From assembly GCA_025093985.1 (NCBI GenBank), contig JACAAK010000017.1:434001-498000 (forward strand): a stretch of DNA of 64,000 nucleotides, given 5' to 3'. The position numbers and the translations under genes are program-made. Numbering within the stretch: position 1 is the first letter of the stretch; every line of letters starts with the position of its first letter. Of the stretch, positions 33,101 to 44,845 are shown piece by piece. This stretch comes from Calvatia gigantea. Its lineage: Eukaryota > Basidiomycota > Agaricomycetes > Agaricales > Lycoperdaceae. The notes beneath the pieces were generated by a model, which was given only the letters and a program-made list of their open reading frames with translations, searched no databases and had not been told where the DNA came from.

Positions 33101-35375
33101 GCCGATGCGGGGCAAGCTTGTCAGCCTTCATTTTACTGAAGACGTCAGCAAAATCGTGGTACTCTTCTGGAATATGGGACCAGTCGTCCTGAGGCTCCTC
33201 AACAGAGGTGGAGGAAGCTATTATAGATGGGTCGTTGAAATTGAGGCTATACTGAACTGAACCAGGGAGGCGAGAGGCACGGAGGAAGGCAGTGGCATTA
33301 ACCAGTGAGACGTGCGGACGAGCTGCGTCAACCGTGCCCATAACAGAAGTGGCAGAAGAAGCAAATGGTGAAGACTGTGAGGTGACAGATGGGGCGGCTG
33401 AAGCGGACACCACAGAGGATGCAGGTGCGACTGGAATGGACGCACTGCAAGCAGAAGTGGCAGGAAGTTCAGGCTGAAGCAGTCGGAAAGTGATATGGCC
33501 CAGAACTCAGTCAATCGACGGATTGTAGTAGTTGAGCCAGTTATATCCAAGAACCACAGAACAAGAAGAGTCAAGCCAGGTGATGTAAAAGTCCAGAGTC
33601 ATAGATTCACCACAGTCAAAGGTAACAGGAAGCTTCACTAGTTCAGTAATGTACGCATTAGATGAGCCATCAAAGAGACGAAGTTCAATAGGAGGAATGG
33701 GCGTGGTCGGGAGATCATACGAATGTACAAAGTCAGAGTCCACGAAGCAATGGGTAGACCCACTATCAAATTCACTGACTCTATTGCGTCAGCGAAGCTC
33801 GCAGTTGATCCGTCTACACATTCTGGGCAGATGCTGTCCCAAGGGGTGTGTGTGGCGCTTAAACAATGGCTCTCTGGGGATCCCCGGAGAGGCATTAAAT
33901 TCCTCGCTGTCCCTTCTTCCAAGAAGTGGGAGTTCCACCATGCTGTTCACCGGCATGTTACCTCGTTCCCTCAGGTTGCTTATGGTCTGAGGCCGTTCAC
34001 TTCCATCGCCCGCCTGCGTAAAGAGGCAGTTGACGATGTTCTGGAGTCATGGCGTCAGCTGTACTCTACCTCTTCTTACAAGGGGCATAGTAATATGGAC
34101 CTTGCCTCCGGGGCAGATCCATCTATTCCGGGGAAGCTGACCTACCTTTCCGGTGGGCCATGGCTCCCTCACGTTAGCGGCTCTAACTCGCTTTGTACGA
34201 GGGCCGTGCGTGCCGTCACAGGTCATGCTCCGATTGGGTCATACCGTGTACGATTCTTTCCTACTGAAAGCATTGGCTGTTCGTGTGGTGCCGCTCTCGA
34301 GGGGCGCTATCACATATTTGTCAGGTGTCCCAAACACAAGAGGGAGCTTGACAGACCTCCTCAGACCATTCATGAGCTGATAGACTTCCTGAACGTGAAC
34401 CCCGGGGCATTTGCGTTCAGACCAGACAATGCTGGGATTGGTTGAGCTGGCGCGCGGGGGGGGGTCCCTGCGGTGTCGCTGGTCTTCTGACCTACTAGGT
34501 GGAGAAGTCGCAAGGCAACAGGGGTTGGGTCCCTGGGGGGTGCTTCTGGCCTCGGCTGGTGGTGCTCCTTTCCTGGGCCTGGTTAGGGGCTTCGCGGGGG
34601 GCGGAGGCGTAAAACAACGGGGGTGGGGTCCCCGGGTGGCAGTGCGGGTTCGTCCTGCTAAGCTGCTTTCTTGGGCACCATCTAGGCAGCGCTTCAAGTT
34701 GCTACCCTGCTCGCTGTGTTGTTCTGGATCAGGACTAGGCTGATACCCTTTCACTTGGGAAGTTGGGGGTAAGGTGGCTCCAAGCGGGGGCTCCTTGCAC
34801 TGGCCCTCCTGACTACATCTGTCCCCTCTCGGGCGCTCGGCTGCCGCTGCCGCTGGGCCCGCCGCTTGTGGAATGATCAGGGCACCGCCGCAACGCGGCA
34901 GTGCGTCACTGGGTGTACACCACAAGACCTGGGCAACTGGGTCTTCTTCAGTGTGATGGGCATGTCGGGCGACCGGGGGATTTAGCAAGTAGGGGGGGGT
35001 CTGGTTTGGTCTGGGTGGGCATTGCGCCTGGCTTGGGTTGGGTTGGGCTCCTTCTAAACAGTAGATTACTCTTAACTCATCGGACTTTGTAGTTGGGGCT
35101 TTGTACTTAGCTACACGCGGACTGTGATTGGGCACCGCGTTATAAATTGGCGCAAGCCATGAATTTAAAAAAAAAAAAATAGACCCACTATCAACAAGAG
35201 CCTTGAAGCGAATGAGATCAGATGAAGCGGATGAAGAAACAGAAGGGGAAGTGAGATAGAGCTGCAGGGAATTGGGGTTAGAAAGAGTGGAAGCATTGAG
35301 TCGAAAACACTCTGTGGCACAGGTGAGTTCAACACGGTCCTCAGCCTGTGCAGAGTCCTGAGGACCGCCACTCAT
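30192..35375 (-). pseudogene. gypsy-3 pol: protease, RT, RNase H, integrase, chromodomain; split by LINE K
   Basis: One frame from ATG 35375 (overlapping the gag TGA as ATGA) to 30192. Without LINE K it encodes about 1250 aa. Order: aspartic protease (ALVDSG, then after the insertion THCFVDSDFV ... VVLGYNWLNYYNP), RT (CVDFRGLNCITKKDRYPLPL; YLDDILIYSDD near 32600), RNase H (VETDASDYALAAIL, HDKELLAI, VTDHKNLEYF), the HHCC domain (HDHILSGHFG ... CITCMR, about 31470-31350), the integrase core with D in MDFIEKLP, D in TSDRGSEF and E in RQTEQTNQ, and a chromodomain (EYKITRIVDSK ... IWLGYEDTEEESSW). Stops: TGA at 33507 (Trp expected), TGA at 31500 (Arg expected) and one near 31340. The 637-codon RT/RNase H stretch (33413-31500) is fully open. 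Confidence 0.94.
33770..35179 (+). mobile_element. LINE K, 5'-truncated, inserted in the gypsy-3 protease
   Basis: Begins inside RNase H (FTDSIASAKLAVDPSTHSGQ), contains the ORF2 C-terminus with CSCGAALEGRYHIFVRC to a TGA at about 34445 and the 3' UTR, and ends in A13 at 35167-35179. A 15-bp TSD TAGACCCACTATCAA is perfect at 33755-33769 and 35180-35194. The ORF remnant is open from 33723 to 34445. Confidence 0.96.
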
Positions 35376-36949
35376 TTTTCCGAGCTCTTTTCAGAGCTCT
35401 CCCCAACCACTTCGGCCTTGCGGGCGACAGCCTTTGCAGTCGAAGCGGCTTTCTTCCTACACTTGCTAACCTTGTGGCCGGCGTTGCCACAGAACAGGCA
35501 GAGGTTGTTGTCGAGGCGGTGCTTGCGTTCTTCGGTAGTCAGCTTGCTGTCCTTGCCAAGTTTGTCGGATAAGTCAGGTTTAGCGGGGGAGGATGATTTG
35601 GCGGGTGTGGAGGAGGATGGGGTAGTGTTGGCGGGTTTGTTCGAGGTGTTGCCCTTGCTGCTGCTGTGGTTGGGCTTGTTGCTGTTGCTGTTGTTGTTGT
35701 TGTTGTTGCTGTTGTTGCTGTTGTTGTTGCTGCTGCTGGCCTTGTTCAAGGAAGGTCCAGGGTTGTTACCCGACTTCCTGTTGAGAGAAGCGGATGCTGA
35801 TTTGGCCACTTCCTTTGCACGGGTCTTCTCACATTGATGTTCCCAATAGCGATTATCGAGGATGATGGCTGCTTCACGCATTTTGTTGAACGAGGTGGGC
35901 TTGCCATTGGGGCGAGAAGAGAGGGCGTCTTGGAGACGATCAGGGAGGCCTTTGTAGTAGCGGTAGCAGAGGACGTCATTGCCCCATTGAAGTTGGGACA
36001 AGAGCCGCATGAATTCGATGTTATAGATGGTGATCTTCTCACCGTGCTTCATCTTCAGATTCTCCAGGAGTTCGGCCGATTCGCCCTTCAGGTCAGCTAC
36101 ACTGAAGTTGGTCTTGAGCTCAGTGGTGAACTCATCCTAGTCGGTGGACCAGGCATGGAATATGCCTTGAGTCTCTTCCTGGTCAATGCCAGTTTCAAAC
36201 CAGCAAAGAGCGATGTCAGTGAGGAAGGTGAGGGCAAAGTTGACCTTGGTGGTATCAGATGTGAATTGTGTAGGGTTGGCGCGGAAGTAGAGTTGACATT
36301 GGAAAAGGAAGCGAGGAAGGTCATCGGGGTTGGCACCGCTGAATGGTTCAGGTTCGTGGGCCTTAGTACGGGGAGGTCGAGGAGGCTGGGGCGGCTGAGA
36401 GCGGGCATGATCGTCTATGGCGTTAGCGAGGGATCTAATAGCACGGGCCAGAGGGCGATCAAGTCCCCGACGGCCGCGCGGCTCACTAGTGCTTGTTTTA
36501 TTATCACCATCGTCATCATCATCCGATGGTTCCTCGGGTTCGTCATCGCCTCCAGGCCTATCGCCTCCACCATTATCAGGATTGGGGTAAGGGTAATCGG
36601 CATATTCTAGACCATCGTTCTGGTCATTGCCATAGTTGTCTTCATCATTAATACCATAGTCACCACCACCAGGGTAGCTAGGATCTCCAGGTGGGACTGT
36701 GCCACCTACGCTGTTTCCACTATTCAGGCCCTGATGTGGGCCAGAGCTATGTTCGGGAAGTTCCTCCCAGATTGGCTCTGCGAAGGGGTTAGGGGAGTTT
36801 TGCAGGAAGTCACCTGGAACGGATAGGTGGGACTGTTTTGATCTCTGAGTTCTGGGGGTGGATTGGATTGATGAAGGGGTTTGTTTAGGATTGTTGCGAA
36901 GGGACCGATGAACAGTTGCGCCAGTCTTAGTTCTGACAAATGTAGCCAT
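35372..36949 (-). pseudogene. gypsy-3 gag
   Basis: ATG at 36949 (MATFVRTKTGATVHRSL), TGA at 35374-35372; 526 codons with one internal TAG at 36137-36139 (WSTD*DEFTTEL). Acidic, proline-rich middle part; capsid-like region around PEPFSGANPDDLPRFLFQCQLYF and YYKGLPDRLQDAL; an Asn/Ser-rich microsatellite (35680-35740); then one zinc knuckle CLFCGNAGHKVSKC (about 35500-35455). It forms the RNA-binding coat protein. The stop overlaps the pol start as ATGA, so pol lies in the -1 frame. An ATG at 37009 lies in the LTR and is not needed. Confidence 0.9.
35675..35745. repeat. Trinucleotide microsatellite (GTT/GCT)
   Basis: Runs of TGTTGTTG and TGCTG encode the poly-Asn/Ser stretch in gypsy-3 gag on the minus strand. 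Confidence 0.9.
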
Positions 36950-36999
36950 AGTAAGTGAAGGAATAGAAATTGACAGCAGGAGTTGGGAGTCTGAAATAC

Positions 37000-37621
37000 T
37001 GTTAAGCACGGGTCACACAGGTGAGACGACCGGAGTCTAGACACCCGGAATGATGTGTGGATGTGGACGAAGATGGATGAAGCGGGCAAACTCGGGAGGA
37101 CTGTGGCTTCAACGTATGTGTTGCACCCTCCTGCCGACGGGTGGTCCTAACTTCAGAATAAGGGACGAGGGCAGAGTCAGAGGTGGAGACAGAGACAGAG
37201 ATAGAGGTAGAATAGAAGTAGCATGTCGCTAAGTAGATTTCAGACTGAGGATTACAGGCGAAGTAGCTACGGTTTATATACGCAAGGAAGTGTGGTTCTA
37301 CAAAAGGAAACTACTATGACTTCAGGTGCGGGCCAGGTATGGCCGCTAGATAAAAACACCAGGAATGCAACTAGCTAAAAGGAATAAGGTGAAACAGGAA
37401 CGATATGAACGGTAAAAGGGATTGCAAGGGAAACAGGAGTAGGTATGACGACCGGAGAAATGTACAAGGAGGATAATCGGAAATTAATGTCAGACATAAT
37501 AGTAAGAATGGAGAGCGGGGGAGACGGGGGAGGGTGGGTGAGAGTGAATGGTAAATAAAATATAAAGTATAGTCCGGGTAAGAGCAGGTGAAGCGGGTGA
37601 GCGCATGTACGGGTTGTGACA
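37000..37621 (-). repeat. 5' LTR of gypsy-3 (622 bp)
   Basis: TGTTAAGCACGG...GTTGTGACA on +, matching 26541-28769 without the transposon. The empty TA target of the Tc1-like copy 2 is seen near 37265. Followed on the right by TSD GGTTG. Confidence 0.96.
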
Positions 37622-37626
37622 GGTTG

Positions 37627-39080
37627 GATTGCTCTCCAACTGGTCAATTTAATCCGAGTTGGCTTGGGGGTCATGCTGTGGCCAACATCGCCTCTCGCTA
37701 TGCTCAACCCCTGCCAGCCAGGAGAGCTACTCCTCCGCCCCAGCCGTCTGGCTCAGGCGATGTTGACGCTGACATGGGAGGCTCCACGCCTAGATCAGGT
37801 AGATCAAAGCCAGCTAGAGCTCCCGTGTCGCCACCTCCGGTTCAGCCCATCCGTCCTGCTCATCGTGAGTGGGACCTTGTCAAGTCAATCTGAAAGAACA
37901 CAGAGGCGAAATGCCTTGCCCTGCAGCAACAGCGGAGGAGCGCCCAAGTCCAACCCAGACCAGTGCGCCCTCTTAACATCACCAAGAAGAAGAAGGCGAT
38001 GCCGTCCTCGTATGCGCAGATGCTCTCTTCCTCTGGTAAGGGCAAGTCCACCCAGATCCCTGTGGTCACGGCTGTGTGTGTCGCGCAGTCCTTCCCAGAG
38101 CTTGAACCTAAGCAAGTCGTTGCAATGGCTCGCAAAGCAGAACCTTCAACGCAAGGCAAGTCCAAGTGTCCTGACAATGTCACGGCTGGTCCCAACCGTC
38201 AACAACTTCTCATGACAGCGGTGGCCGTCCCGGAAGGCTCCCCCCACCCTCAAACCAACCACTTTGTTGAGGTTATCAACAGAGGTCTTGTCTAGGCTCG
38301 TGTCCGATGTTGGATCAAGTTTGTCCAATCGAGCACGGCTAACTCGTGGTCCCTGCTCACCAACTTTGCTCCCACTCCGAAGGATGTCGCTATCATTGAT
38401 GAGTGGGCCCACAAGGTGGTTGCTGAGGGCATTAAGCTCCAGCTCTGCGTCCCCGACTCCACATCCTATATCAGGATTGTGGACATCCCATTCATCAACG
38501 AGCTGGGCTGCAAGGCCATGTCCGTCAAACGCCTCCTGGGTCACCTCTCAAAGTCCCCCCATTGTGAGGACTTTGCTATGCTGTCCCATACCCTGTGCAT
38601 TTTGTGCAATTCCACCAGCTCTGACATGTGCACAGCCTGGCTTGACCTAGCCAACTCCAAGACCGGCACTCGGATGAAGCGCCTTGTGGGGTGCACTGTC
38701 CAGATTGGAACGCACTTCTGCTGTGTGCAGCAGGCCTCTGCCCATACTGGGGTTCCCTGGTGTCAGCATTGCTGGTACTGGGGCCACCCCACTGCTATCT
38801 GTTGATCTCGGTCGAACAGGTGCCCCATCTGCACTGGGCCTCACACCTCTGAGAACTACCACACTGTCACCGGCTGTTGTCATCCCAAGGATCTCAACAA
38901 GGCTACCCCTGCGGGACAACTGTGTCCCCACAAATTCAAGTGTCTTAACTGTGGCGGTGAACACTGCGCTGACTCCCATTCATGCCAGCTTTGGCGCACT
39001 GGTATGAGGCCGAGTGGATCAAAGAGCACTATAGAAAGGTGAGTGAATGCTGTCTATCTAGGATAGCGTTATGATCCACT
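37627..39080 (+). pseudogene. LINE M ORF1, main part (nucleic-acid binding, zinc knuckles)
   Basis: Continues 26540 in frame (DCSPTGQFNPSWLGGHAVANIASRYA). Later blocks are NITKKKKAMPSSYAQ, HFVEVINRGLV, CTAWLDLANSKTGTRMKRLVG and the triple zinc region near 38760-38990 (CQHCWYWGHPTAIC, CPICTGPHTSENYHTV, CLNCGGEHCADSHSC). Stops at SI*KN (about 37890), LV*AR (about 38293) and IC*SRSN (about 38803) stand at former CGA/CAG codons. A one-base deletion near 38995 shifts the frame before the ORF2 start. Dead copy. Confidence 0.88.
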
Positions 39081-39103
39081 GATAACAATTCAGCATCCAC
39101 GCA

Positions 39104-42100
39104 ATGAACCCTGAACCTGACGAGTTGAAGCGTTTCGTAAAGGGTAGATTACGTATATTGTCTTTTAATGTAGCGAAAAACTATGCATTATTAGACACCT
39201 TGCTAGAATCTGAGAAAGATAACTTCGACATTGTATTCGTCCAGGAACCTCCCTGGTGAGCGATCAGGTCCACCCCCTCGATGCTTGATGCCGAGGGTGA
39301 GCCCGTCATTGGAGCACCTAAGCACCCTGAGTAGTTGTACATGGTGAGGCCAGCCTCCTCTGTAGAGGAACGAGATCAACCCCATGTTATGGCGTATGTC
39401 CACATACAGATCAAGAGACTGAGGCCCTCACTGAGGCGGGACCTCATTGATCACCAGGATGTGATGGTTGTAACCATCTTCAATCACGGCTGCGAATGCC
39501 ATTTCATGAATGTTTATTCTGACAATGAGCACACTGCAATCAGGCTTCTCTATGAGAAGCGCGATTCTTTACCCCAGATGCATTACATGGGAGGCGATTT
39601 TAATTGCCATTCACGTGAGTGGGACAATAGTGTTCTGCATCACCACCGACCCACCCAGCAACTCTTGAAAGCTGCCGATAACCTCGGCCTTGGGATCTGG
39701 TTGCCAGATTCTAGGGCTTCTACACATGTACCTTGAGATCCGACCAAACACCAATCGGTGATTGATCTGATCTTTATTTCCGATCTTAGGTGGCACATCG
39801 CGCATCCCCAGATCAGATCGGATCTGACAGGCCCATCGAACCATCATCCGCTGTCTGTCGTGATCCCTATCCGCCCTGAAGACATCACAAATGTCAGAAG
39901 GGCATTTTCCAAGAACTCAGCAGCAACTGCAGAATTGCAGTTCCTGGATGAGATCAGAGAAGGGGTGTATGGTCTTTGGGATCATCCCCTTAATTCAGCA
40001 TGGGATGTTAATGTCCTGGCATCAGCTATTGGGTCAGTGTTCTCTGCAGCGTGGCACCGCCATACTGTGGAGGTGCACATATCTGCAAAGTCTCAGCCAT
40101 GGTGGGATGAGGATTGCAACGTCGCCCTGCAGGCCCACAGGGACTCTTTGGACCCTGCGGACTGGAAGGCATTTCAACGCGTTGTAGTGTCTAAGAAGTG
40201 CAAATTCTTCGATGAGAAGATCGAGGAGATTGCTGAGACCAACAAGTGCCCTTGGGACCTTATGGAATGGATTAAAGCATGCAAGTTGCCTGCATGTGAG
40301 GCTATCTCCTACCAAGGGGAGCCTTGTCACACTATGGACTCCCTATGGGAGGCCCTTCACGGTACCTACAACTCCGCCTCTGGGCATGAGTGTGATACCC
40401 CCGTTATTGATCCACTCCCTGCACTTCCGCAATGGGGGTGGGTTGACTTCTCAGACAAGAAGCTGGTGGACACACTGTCTGCCTGCTCCAAAGTCTCTGC
40501 TCCAGGCCCTGACCACATTACATGGAGGATGCTCAAACAGATTGTGCTTGGGGATGCCCTGCCAATTTTCATATGTCTAGCTAGTGCCTGTATTCGTCTA
40601 GGCTGCTGGCCAGAGTATTTCAAAGAATCTATGTTGGTTATTATCCCTAAGCCGGGTAAGCCTGCATACTCTACGCCCAAGGCCTTCTGGCCTATAGTTC
40701 TTCTCAACACACTGGGTAAGCTGTTTGAGAAAATGATTGCAACTAGGCTCCAGTTTGACTCTGTCAAATTTGGGGTCTTTCACCCTAATCAGCTCGGAGG
40801 TGTGATCCAATGGTCCACTGAAGATGCTGGCCTAATGCTGACCCACATCGTAAGAGCGGGTTGGGCTAAGGGCCTCAGGACTAGCATTGTGGCATTCGAC
40901 ATAGTGCAGTTCTTCCTGTCATTGCACCATGATATGCTGGTTGCAATACTCTGCAAGCAAGGATTTGCCCCTGAGTTGGTTGAGTTCTTTGTGCACTACT
41001 TGGTAGGATGGAAGACCCAGTATTGCTGGAATTCTTTCAAGTCCAAGCCGTTTCCATCGGATGTGGGGGTAGGGCAGGGCTCTGCCCTCTCCCCCGTCCT
41101 ATCAGCCTTATACATAGCTCTGCTAATGTGGCTTTTCAACAGGGAGGCATTACACTTAGGGATGACCCTTCTGTCATATGTCGATGATGGTACCATCATT
41201 GCCCAGTCTAAGGACTGGAAGTCCAACCTTGTGGCTCTTAAGGAGGCATATGGTATTATATTCAGGCTCTTTGAGCGCTTTGCCTTGGTACTTGAACATG
41301 ACAAGTCTGAGGTCTTTCACTTCTCCCACAAGCATGGGGATGATAATCCACTGATTGACCTGGGCTTTGCCCTGTTCACTGGTGATACACCACTTCAACC
41401 CAAGCCCTATTGGAGGTATTTGGGTTTCTACTTTGACTGTGCCCTTATGTTCAAGGAGCATGTTTGCTATTATTCTACCAAGGCACTTTCTACAGTGAAA
41501 GCCATGAAAATGCTTGGTAACTCTATGAGGGGCTTGCGGCCTATGCAGAAGCACCTCCTCTATCGGTTGTGTGTTGTGCCCATTGCGACGTACGGCTTCA
41601 AACTCTGGTTCTTCAGGGGCTCCTGCTGCAAGGCGGCCCTTAAGAGCCTGAATGTCATGCAGAGACAGGCGGCCCTGTGGATTACAGGTGTATTCTGGAC
41701 TGCTCCTACTGGGGCTGCAGAGTCATTCACGGGTCTCATACCTATCCAGCTTCATATACAGAAGCTTGCTGTCAGGTCAGACTACAGGATTAAGACCCTG
41801 TCACCTAATCATCCACTTAGAGCCCTTATGAGCCCTGAGTATTCTGGGTCTGCTAGGCTGCATGCCCACTCTATCGGTCTTATGTCTCCTGCGATTCGCA
41901 AGAAGACTAAAGGCTCCTTAATCCAGGCTGATTCCAACCTGGTGAACCTCGTCGAGGAATTTGAGCCTATGGCCTCAATTAATCGGCCCAGATACTACCT
42001 GATGGACTGCCACTCTGACCAGGTGTCGTTCATGGAGGTGAAGCTCAATGTGGAGGGTAATACTGACCCCGTGCATATATATGCTCTCAACGCGCGCCTT

Positions 42101-43006
42101 AGGGAGTGCAGGGAGGATCTCGGGATTGTCCACATAGTGATGGACGCAAGTCTTCCGCTTCATGGCAAGTTCCAGGCAGTTTCATCTGCCCATGTCTATC
42201 GCCAATGCGAGTGTCTCTGTGAGATCACCCATGTGGCAGGCCGAGTTACAGCACCTGATGCTGAGCTCATGGCCGTCACGCTTGGCGTTCATTTTGCTCT
42301 CAAGCAGGATGATGTCAGGCTCATACACGTCTTCACCAATTCTATTGCATCGGCGAAGCTCGCAGTTGATCTGTCCATGCACTCCGGGCAGATGCTGTCC
42401 CAGGGAGTGTGTGTGGTGCTTAAACGATGGCTCTCTGGGGATCCCTGGAGAGGCATTGAATTCCTCGCTGTCCCTTCTTCCGAGAAATGGGAGTTCCACC
42501 ATGCTGTGCACTGGCATGTCACCTCGTTCCCTCAGGTCGCTTATGGCCTGAGGCCGTTCACTTCTATTGCCCGCCTGTGCAAAGAGGCGGTCAATGATGT
42601 TCTGGAGTCATGGCGTCAGCTATACTCTACCTCTTCTTACAAGGGGCATAGCAACATGGATCTCACCTCCGGGACAGATCTGTCTATTCCGGGGAAGCCG
42701 ACCTACCTTTCTGGTGGGCCCTGGCTCCCTTATGTTAGTGGCTCTAACTCGCTATGTGCGAGGGCCATGCGTGCCATCACAGGTCATGCTCCGATTGGGT
42801 CGTACCAGGTATGATTCTTTCCTAATGAAAGCGTTGGCTGTTCATGTGGTGCCACTCTCGAGGGGCACTATCACATATTTGTTAGGTGTCCCAACCATAA
42901 AAGGGACCTTGACAGACCTCCTCAGACTATTCATGAGCTGATTGATTTTCTGAATGCAAACCCAGGGGCTTTTGCATTCAGACCGGATGATGCTGGGATC
43001 GGCTGA
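39104..43006 (+). pseudogene. LINE M ORF2: endonuclease, RT, RNase H (four nonsense mutations, no indel)
   Basis: From ATG 39104 (MNPEPDELKRFVKGRLRILSF) to TGA 43006 is exactly 3903 nt, the same length as the intact ORF2 at 58054-61956, so the copy decays by substitution only. Stops are at PPW* (about 39256; CGA to TGA), PE* (about 39331; TGG to TAG), VP* (about 39734; CGA to TGA) and QV* (about 42812; CGA to TGA). A 1018-codon stretch stays open between the last two. Motifs kept: YMGGDFNCHSREWD, VGQGSALSPVLSALY, SYVDDGTIIAQ and HVFTNSIASAKL, where Asp to Asn hits an RNase H catalytic position. Confidence 0.92.
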
Positions 43007-43013
43007 GCTGGCA

Positions 43014-43897
43014 CTCTTGAGGGGCGCTATCACATTTTCGTCAGGTGTCCCAATCACAAAAGGGAACTTGACAGACCTCCTCAGACCATTCGTGAGCTGA
43101 TAGACTTCCTGAATGCAAACCCGGGGGCTTTTGCGTTCAGACCAGATGATGCTGGGATCGGTTGAGCTGGCGCGCGTGGGGGGCTCCTGCGGGGTCGCTG
43201 GTCTTCTGGCCTACTAGGTGGAGAAGTTGTAAGGCAACAGGGGTGGGGTCCCTGGGGGGTGCTTCTGGCCTTGGCTAGTGGTGCTCCTTTCCTGGGCCTG
43301 ATTGGGGGCTTCGCGGGGGGCGAAGGCGTTAAATAACGGGGGTGGGGTCCCCAGGTGGCGGTGCGGGTTCGTCCTGCTCAGCTGCTTTCTTGGGCACCGT
43401 CTAGGCGGCGCTTCGAGTTGCTACCCTGCTCACTGTGTTGTTCTGGGTCAGGGCTGGGCTGATACCCTTTCACTTGGGAAGTTGGGGGTAAGGCGGCTCC
43501 AAGCGGGGGCTCCTTGCGCTGGCTCTCCTGACTACACCTGTCCCCCTGAGGGCACTCGGCCGCCGTTGCTGCTGGGTCCGCCTCTTGAGGGATGGTCAGG
43601 GCACTGCCGCCTTGTGGCGATGCGTCACTGGGTGTACACCACAAGACCTGGGCAACTGGGTCTTCTTCAGTGTGATGGGCATTTCGGGCGACCGGGGGAT
43701 TTGGCAAGTAGGGGGTGGTCTGGTCTGGTCTGGGTTAGCGCTTGGGTTGGGTTGGGCTGCTTCTGAACAGTAGATTACTCTCAACTCATCGGACTTTGTA
43801 GTTGGGGCTTTGTACTTAGCTACACGCGGACTGCGATCGGGCACCGCGTTATAAATTGGCGCAAGCCATGATTTAAAAAAAAAAAAAAAAAAAAAAA
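43014..43897 (+). mobile_element. LINE G, short 3' copy ending in poly(A)
   Basis: Starts ACTCTTGAGGGGCGCTATC within the ORF2 C-terminus. It repeats the last about 150 bp of LINE M ORF2 with many differences, runs through the 3' UTR and ends in a poly(A) run at 43875-43897. No TSD recognised: left flank GCTGAGCTGGC, right flank CCACACAAACAG. Confidence 0.85.
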
Positions 43898-44378
43898 CCA
43901 CACAAACAGCCAATGCTTTCGTTAGGAAAGAATTGTACCTGGTACGACCCAATCAGAGCATGACCTATGACAGCATGCACGGCCCTCGCACATAGTGAGT
44001 TAGAGCTGCTAACATGAGGGAGCCAGGGCCCACCGGAAAGGTAGGTCGGCTTCCCCGGAATAGATGGGTCCACCCCAGAGGCAAGATCCATGTTGCTACG
44101 CCCCTTGTAAGAAGAGGTAGAGTACAGCTGACACCATGACTCCAGAACATCATTGACCGCCTCTTTGCGCAGGCAGGCAATGGAAGTGAATGGCCTCAGG
44201 CCATAGGCGACCTGAGGGAACGAGGTGACATGCCAGTGCACAGCATGGTGAAACTCCCACTTCTCAGAAGAAGGGACAGCGAGGAATTTAATGCCTCTCC
44301 AGGGATCCCCAGAGAGCCATCGTTTAAGCGCCACACACACCCCTTGGGACAGCATCTGCCTGGAATGTGTAGACAGAT
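43898..44378 (-). pseudogene. LINE F, ORF2 C-terminal part
   Basis: Minus strand. Contains GVCVALKRWLSGDPWRGIKFLAVPSSEKWEFHHAVHWHVTSF ... SNSLCARAVHAVIGHALIGSYQVQFF. Its 3' end is lost at the LINE G tail. It continues at 50337 beyond the LINE D insertion, whose TSD ATGTGTAGACAGAT is at 44365-44378. Confidence 0.87.
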
Positions 44379-44845
44379 TTCGCGGGTCTCATACCTATCC
44401 AGCTTCATATACAGAAGCTTGCTGTCAGGTCGGACTACAGGATTAAGACACTGTCACCTAACCATCCTCTCAGGGCCCTTATGAGCCCTGAATACTCTGG
44501 GTCTGCTAAATTGCACACTCGTTCTATCGGCCTTATGTCTCCTGCGATCCGCAAGAAGACTAAGGGCTCCTTAATCCAGGCTGATGCCAGCCTGGTGAAC
44601 CTCGTCGAGGAATTTGAGCCTATGGCTTCAATTAATCGACCCGGGTACCGCCTGATGGACTGCCACCCTGAGCAGGTGTCGTTCATGGAGGTGAAGCTCA
44701 ATGCGGAGGGTAATACCGACCCCGAGCATATGTATGCTCTCAATGCGCGCCTTAGGGAGTGCAGGGAGGATCTCGGGATTGTCCATATGGCGACGGACGC
44801 AAGTCTGCCGCTCCATGGCAAGTTCCAGGCAGTTTCGTCTGCCCA
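44379..44845 (+). pseudogene. LINE D, 5'-truncated ORF2 segment
   Basis: Begins TTCGCGGGTCTCATACC (FAGLIPIQLHIQKLAVRSDYR) and is open to AVSSAH at 44845, where the poly(A) end of LINE E interrupts it. Nearly identical to 60678-61141. The remainder is at 49972-50322. Confidence 0.92.

Larger units (their letters stand above)
26541..37621 (-). mobile_element. Ty3/gypsy retrotransposon (gypsy-3) with nested Tc1-like element and LINE
   Basis: Flanked by perfect TSD GGTTG (26536-26540 and 37622-37626) inside LINE M ORF1. LTRs 26541-28769 (holding a 1605-bp transposon) and 37000-37621 (622 bp). The minus strand has gag 36949-35372 and pol 35375-30192; the plus strand has a spliced gene 28906-30068. 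A LINE (K) sits in the protease. Removing the insertions gives an element of about 8.1 kb. Confidence 0.96.

Noticed and set aside
35418..35837. Leucine-rich 139-codon frame that could pass for a membrane protein
   Set aside because: It is the reverse of the Asn/Ser-rich microsatellite in gypsy-3 gag.
43014..44378. Twin-priming inversion of one LINE
   Set aside because: In twin priming the inverted part precedes the poly(A) segment. Here the reverse-oriented piece (LINE F) follows the poly(A), and it continues beyond LINE D as a separate older copy.
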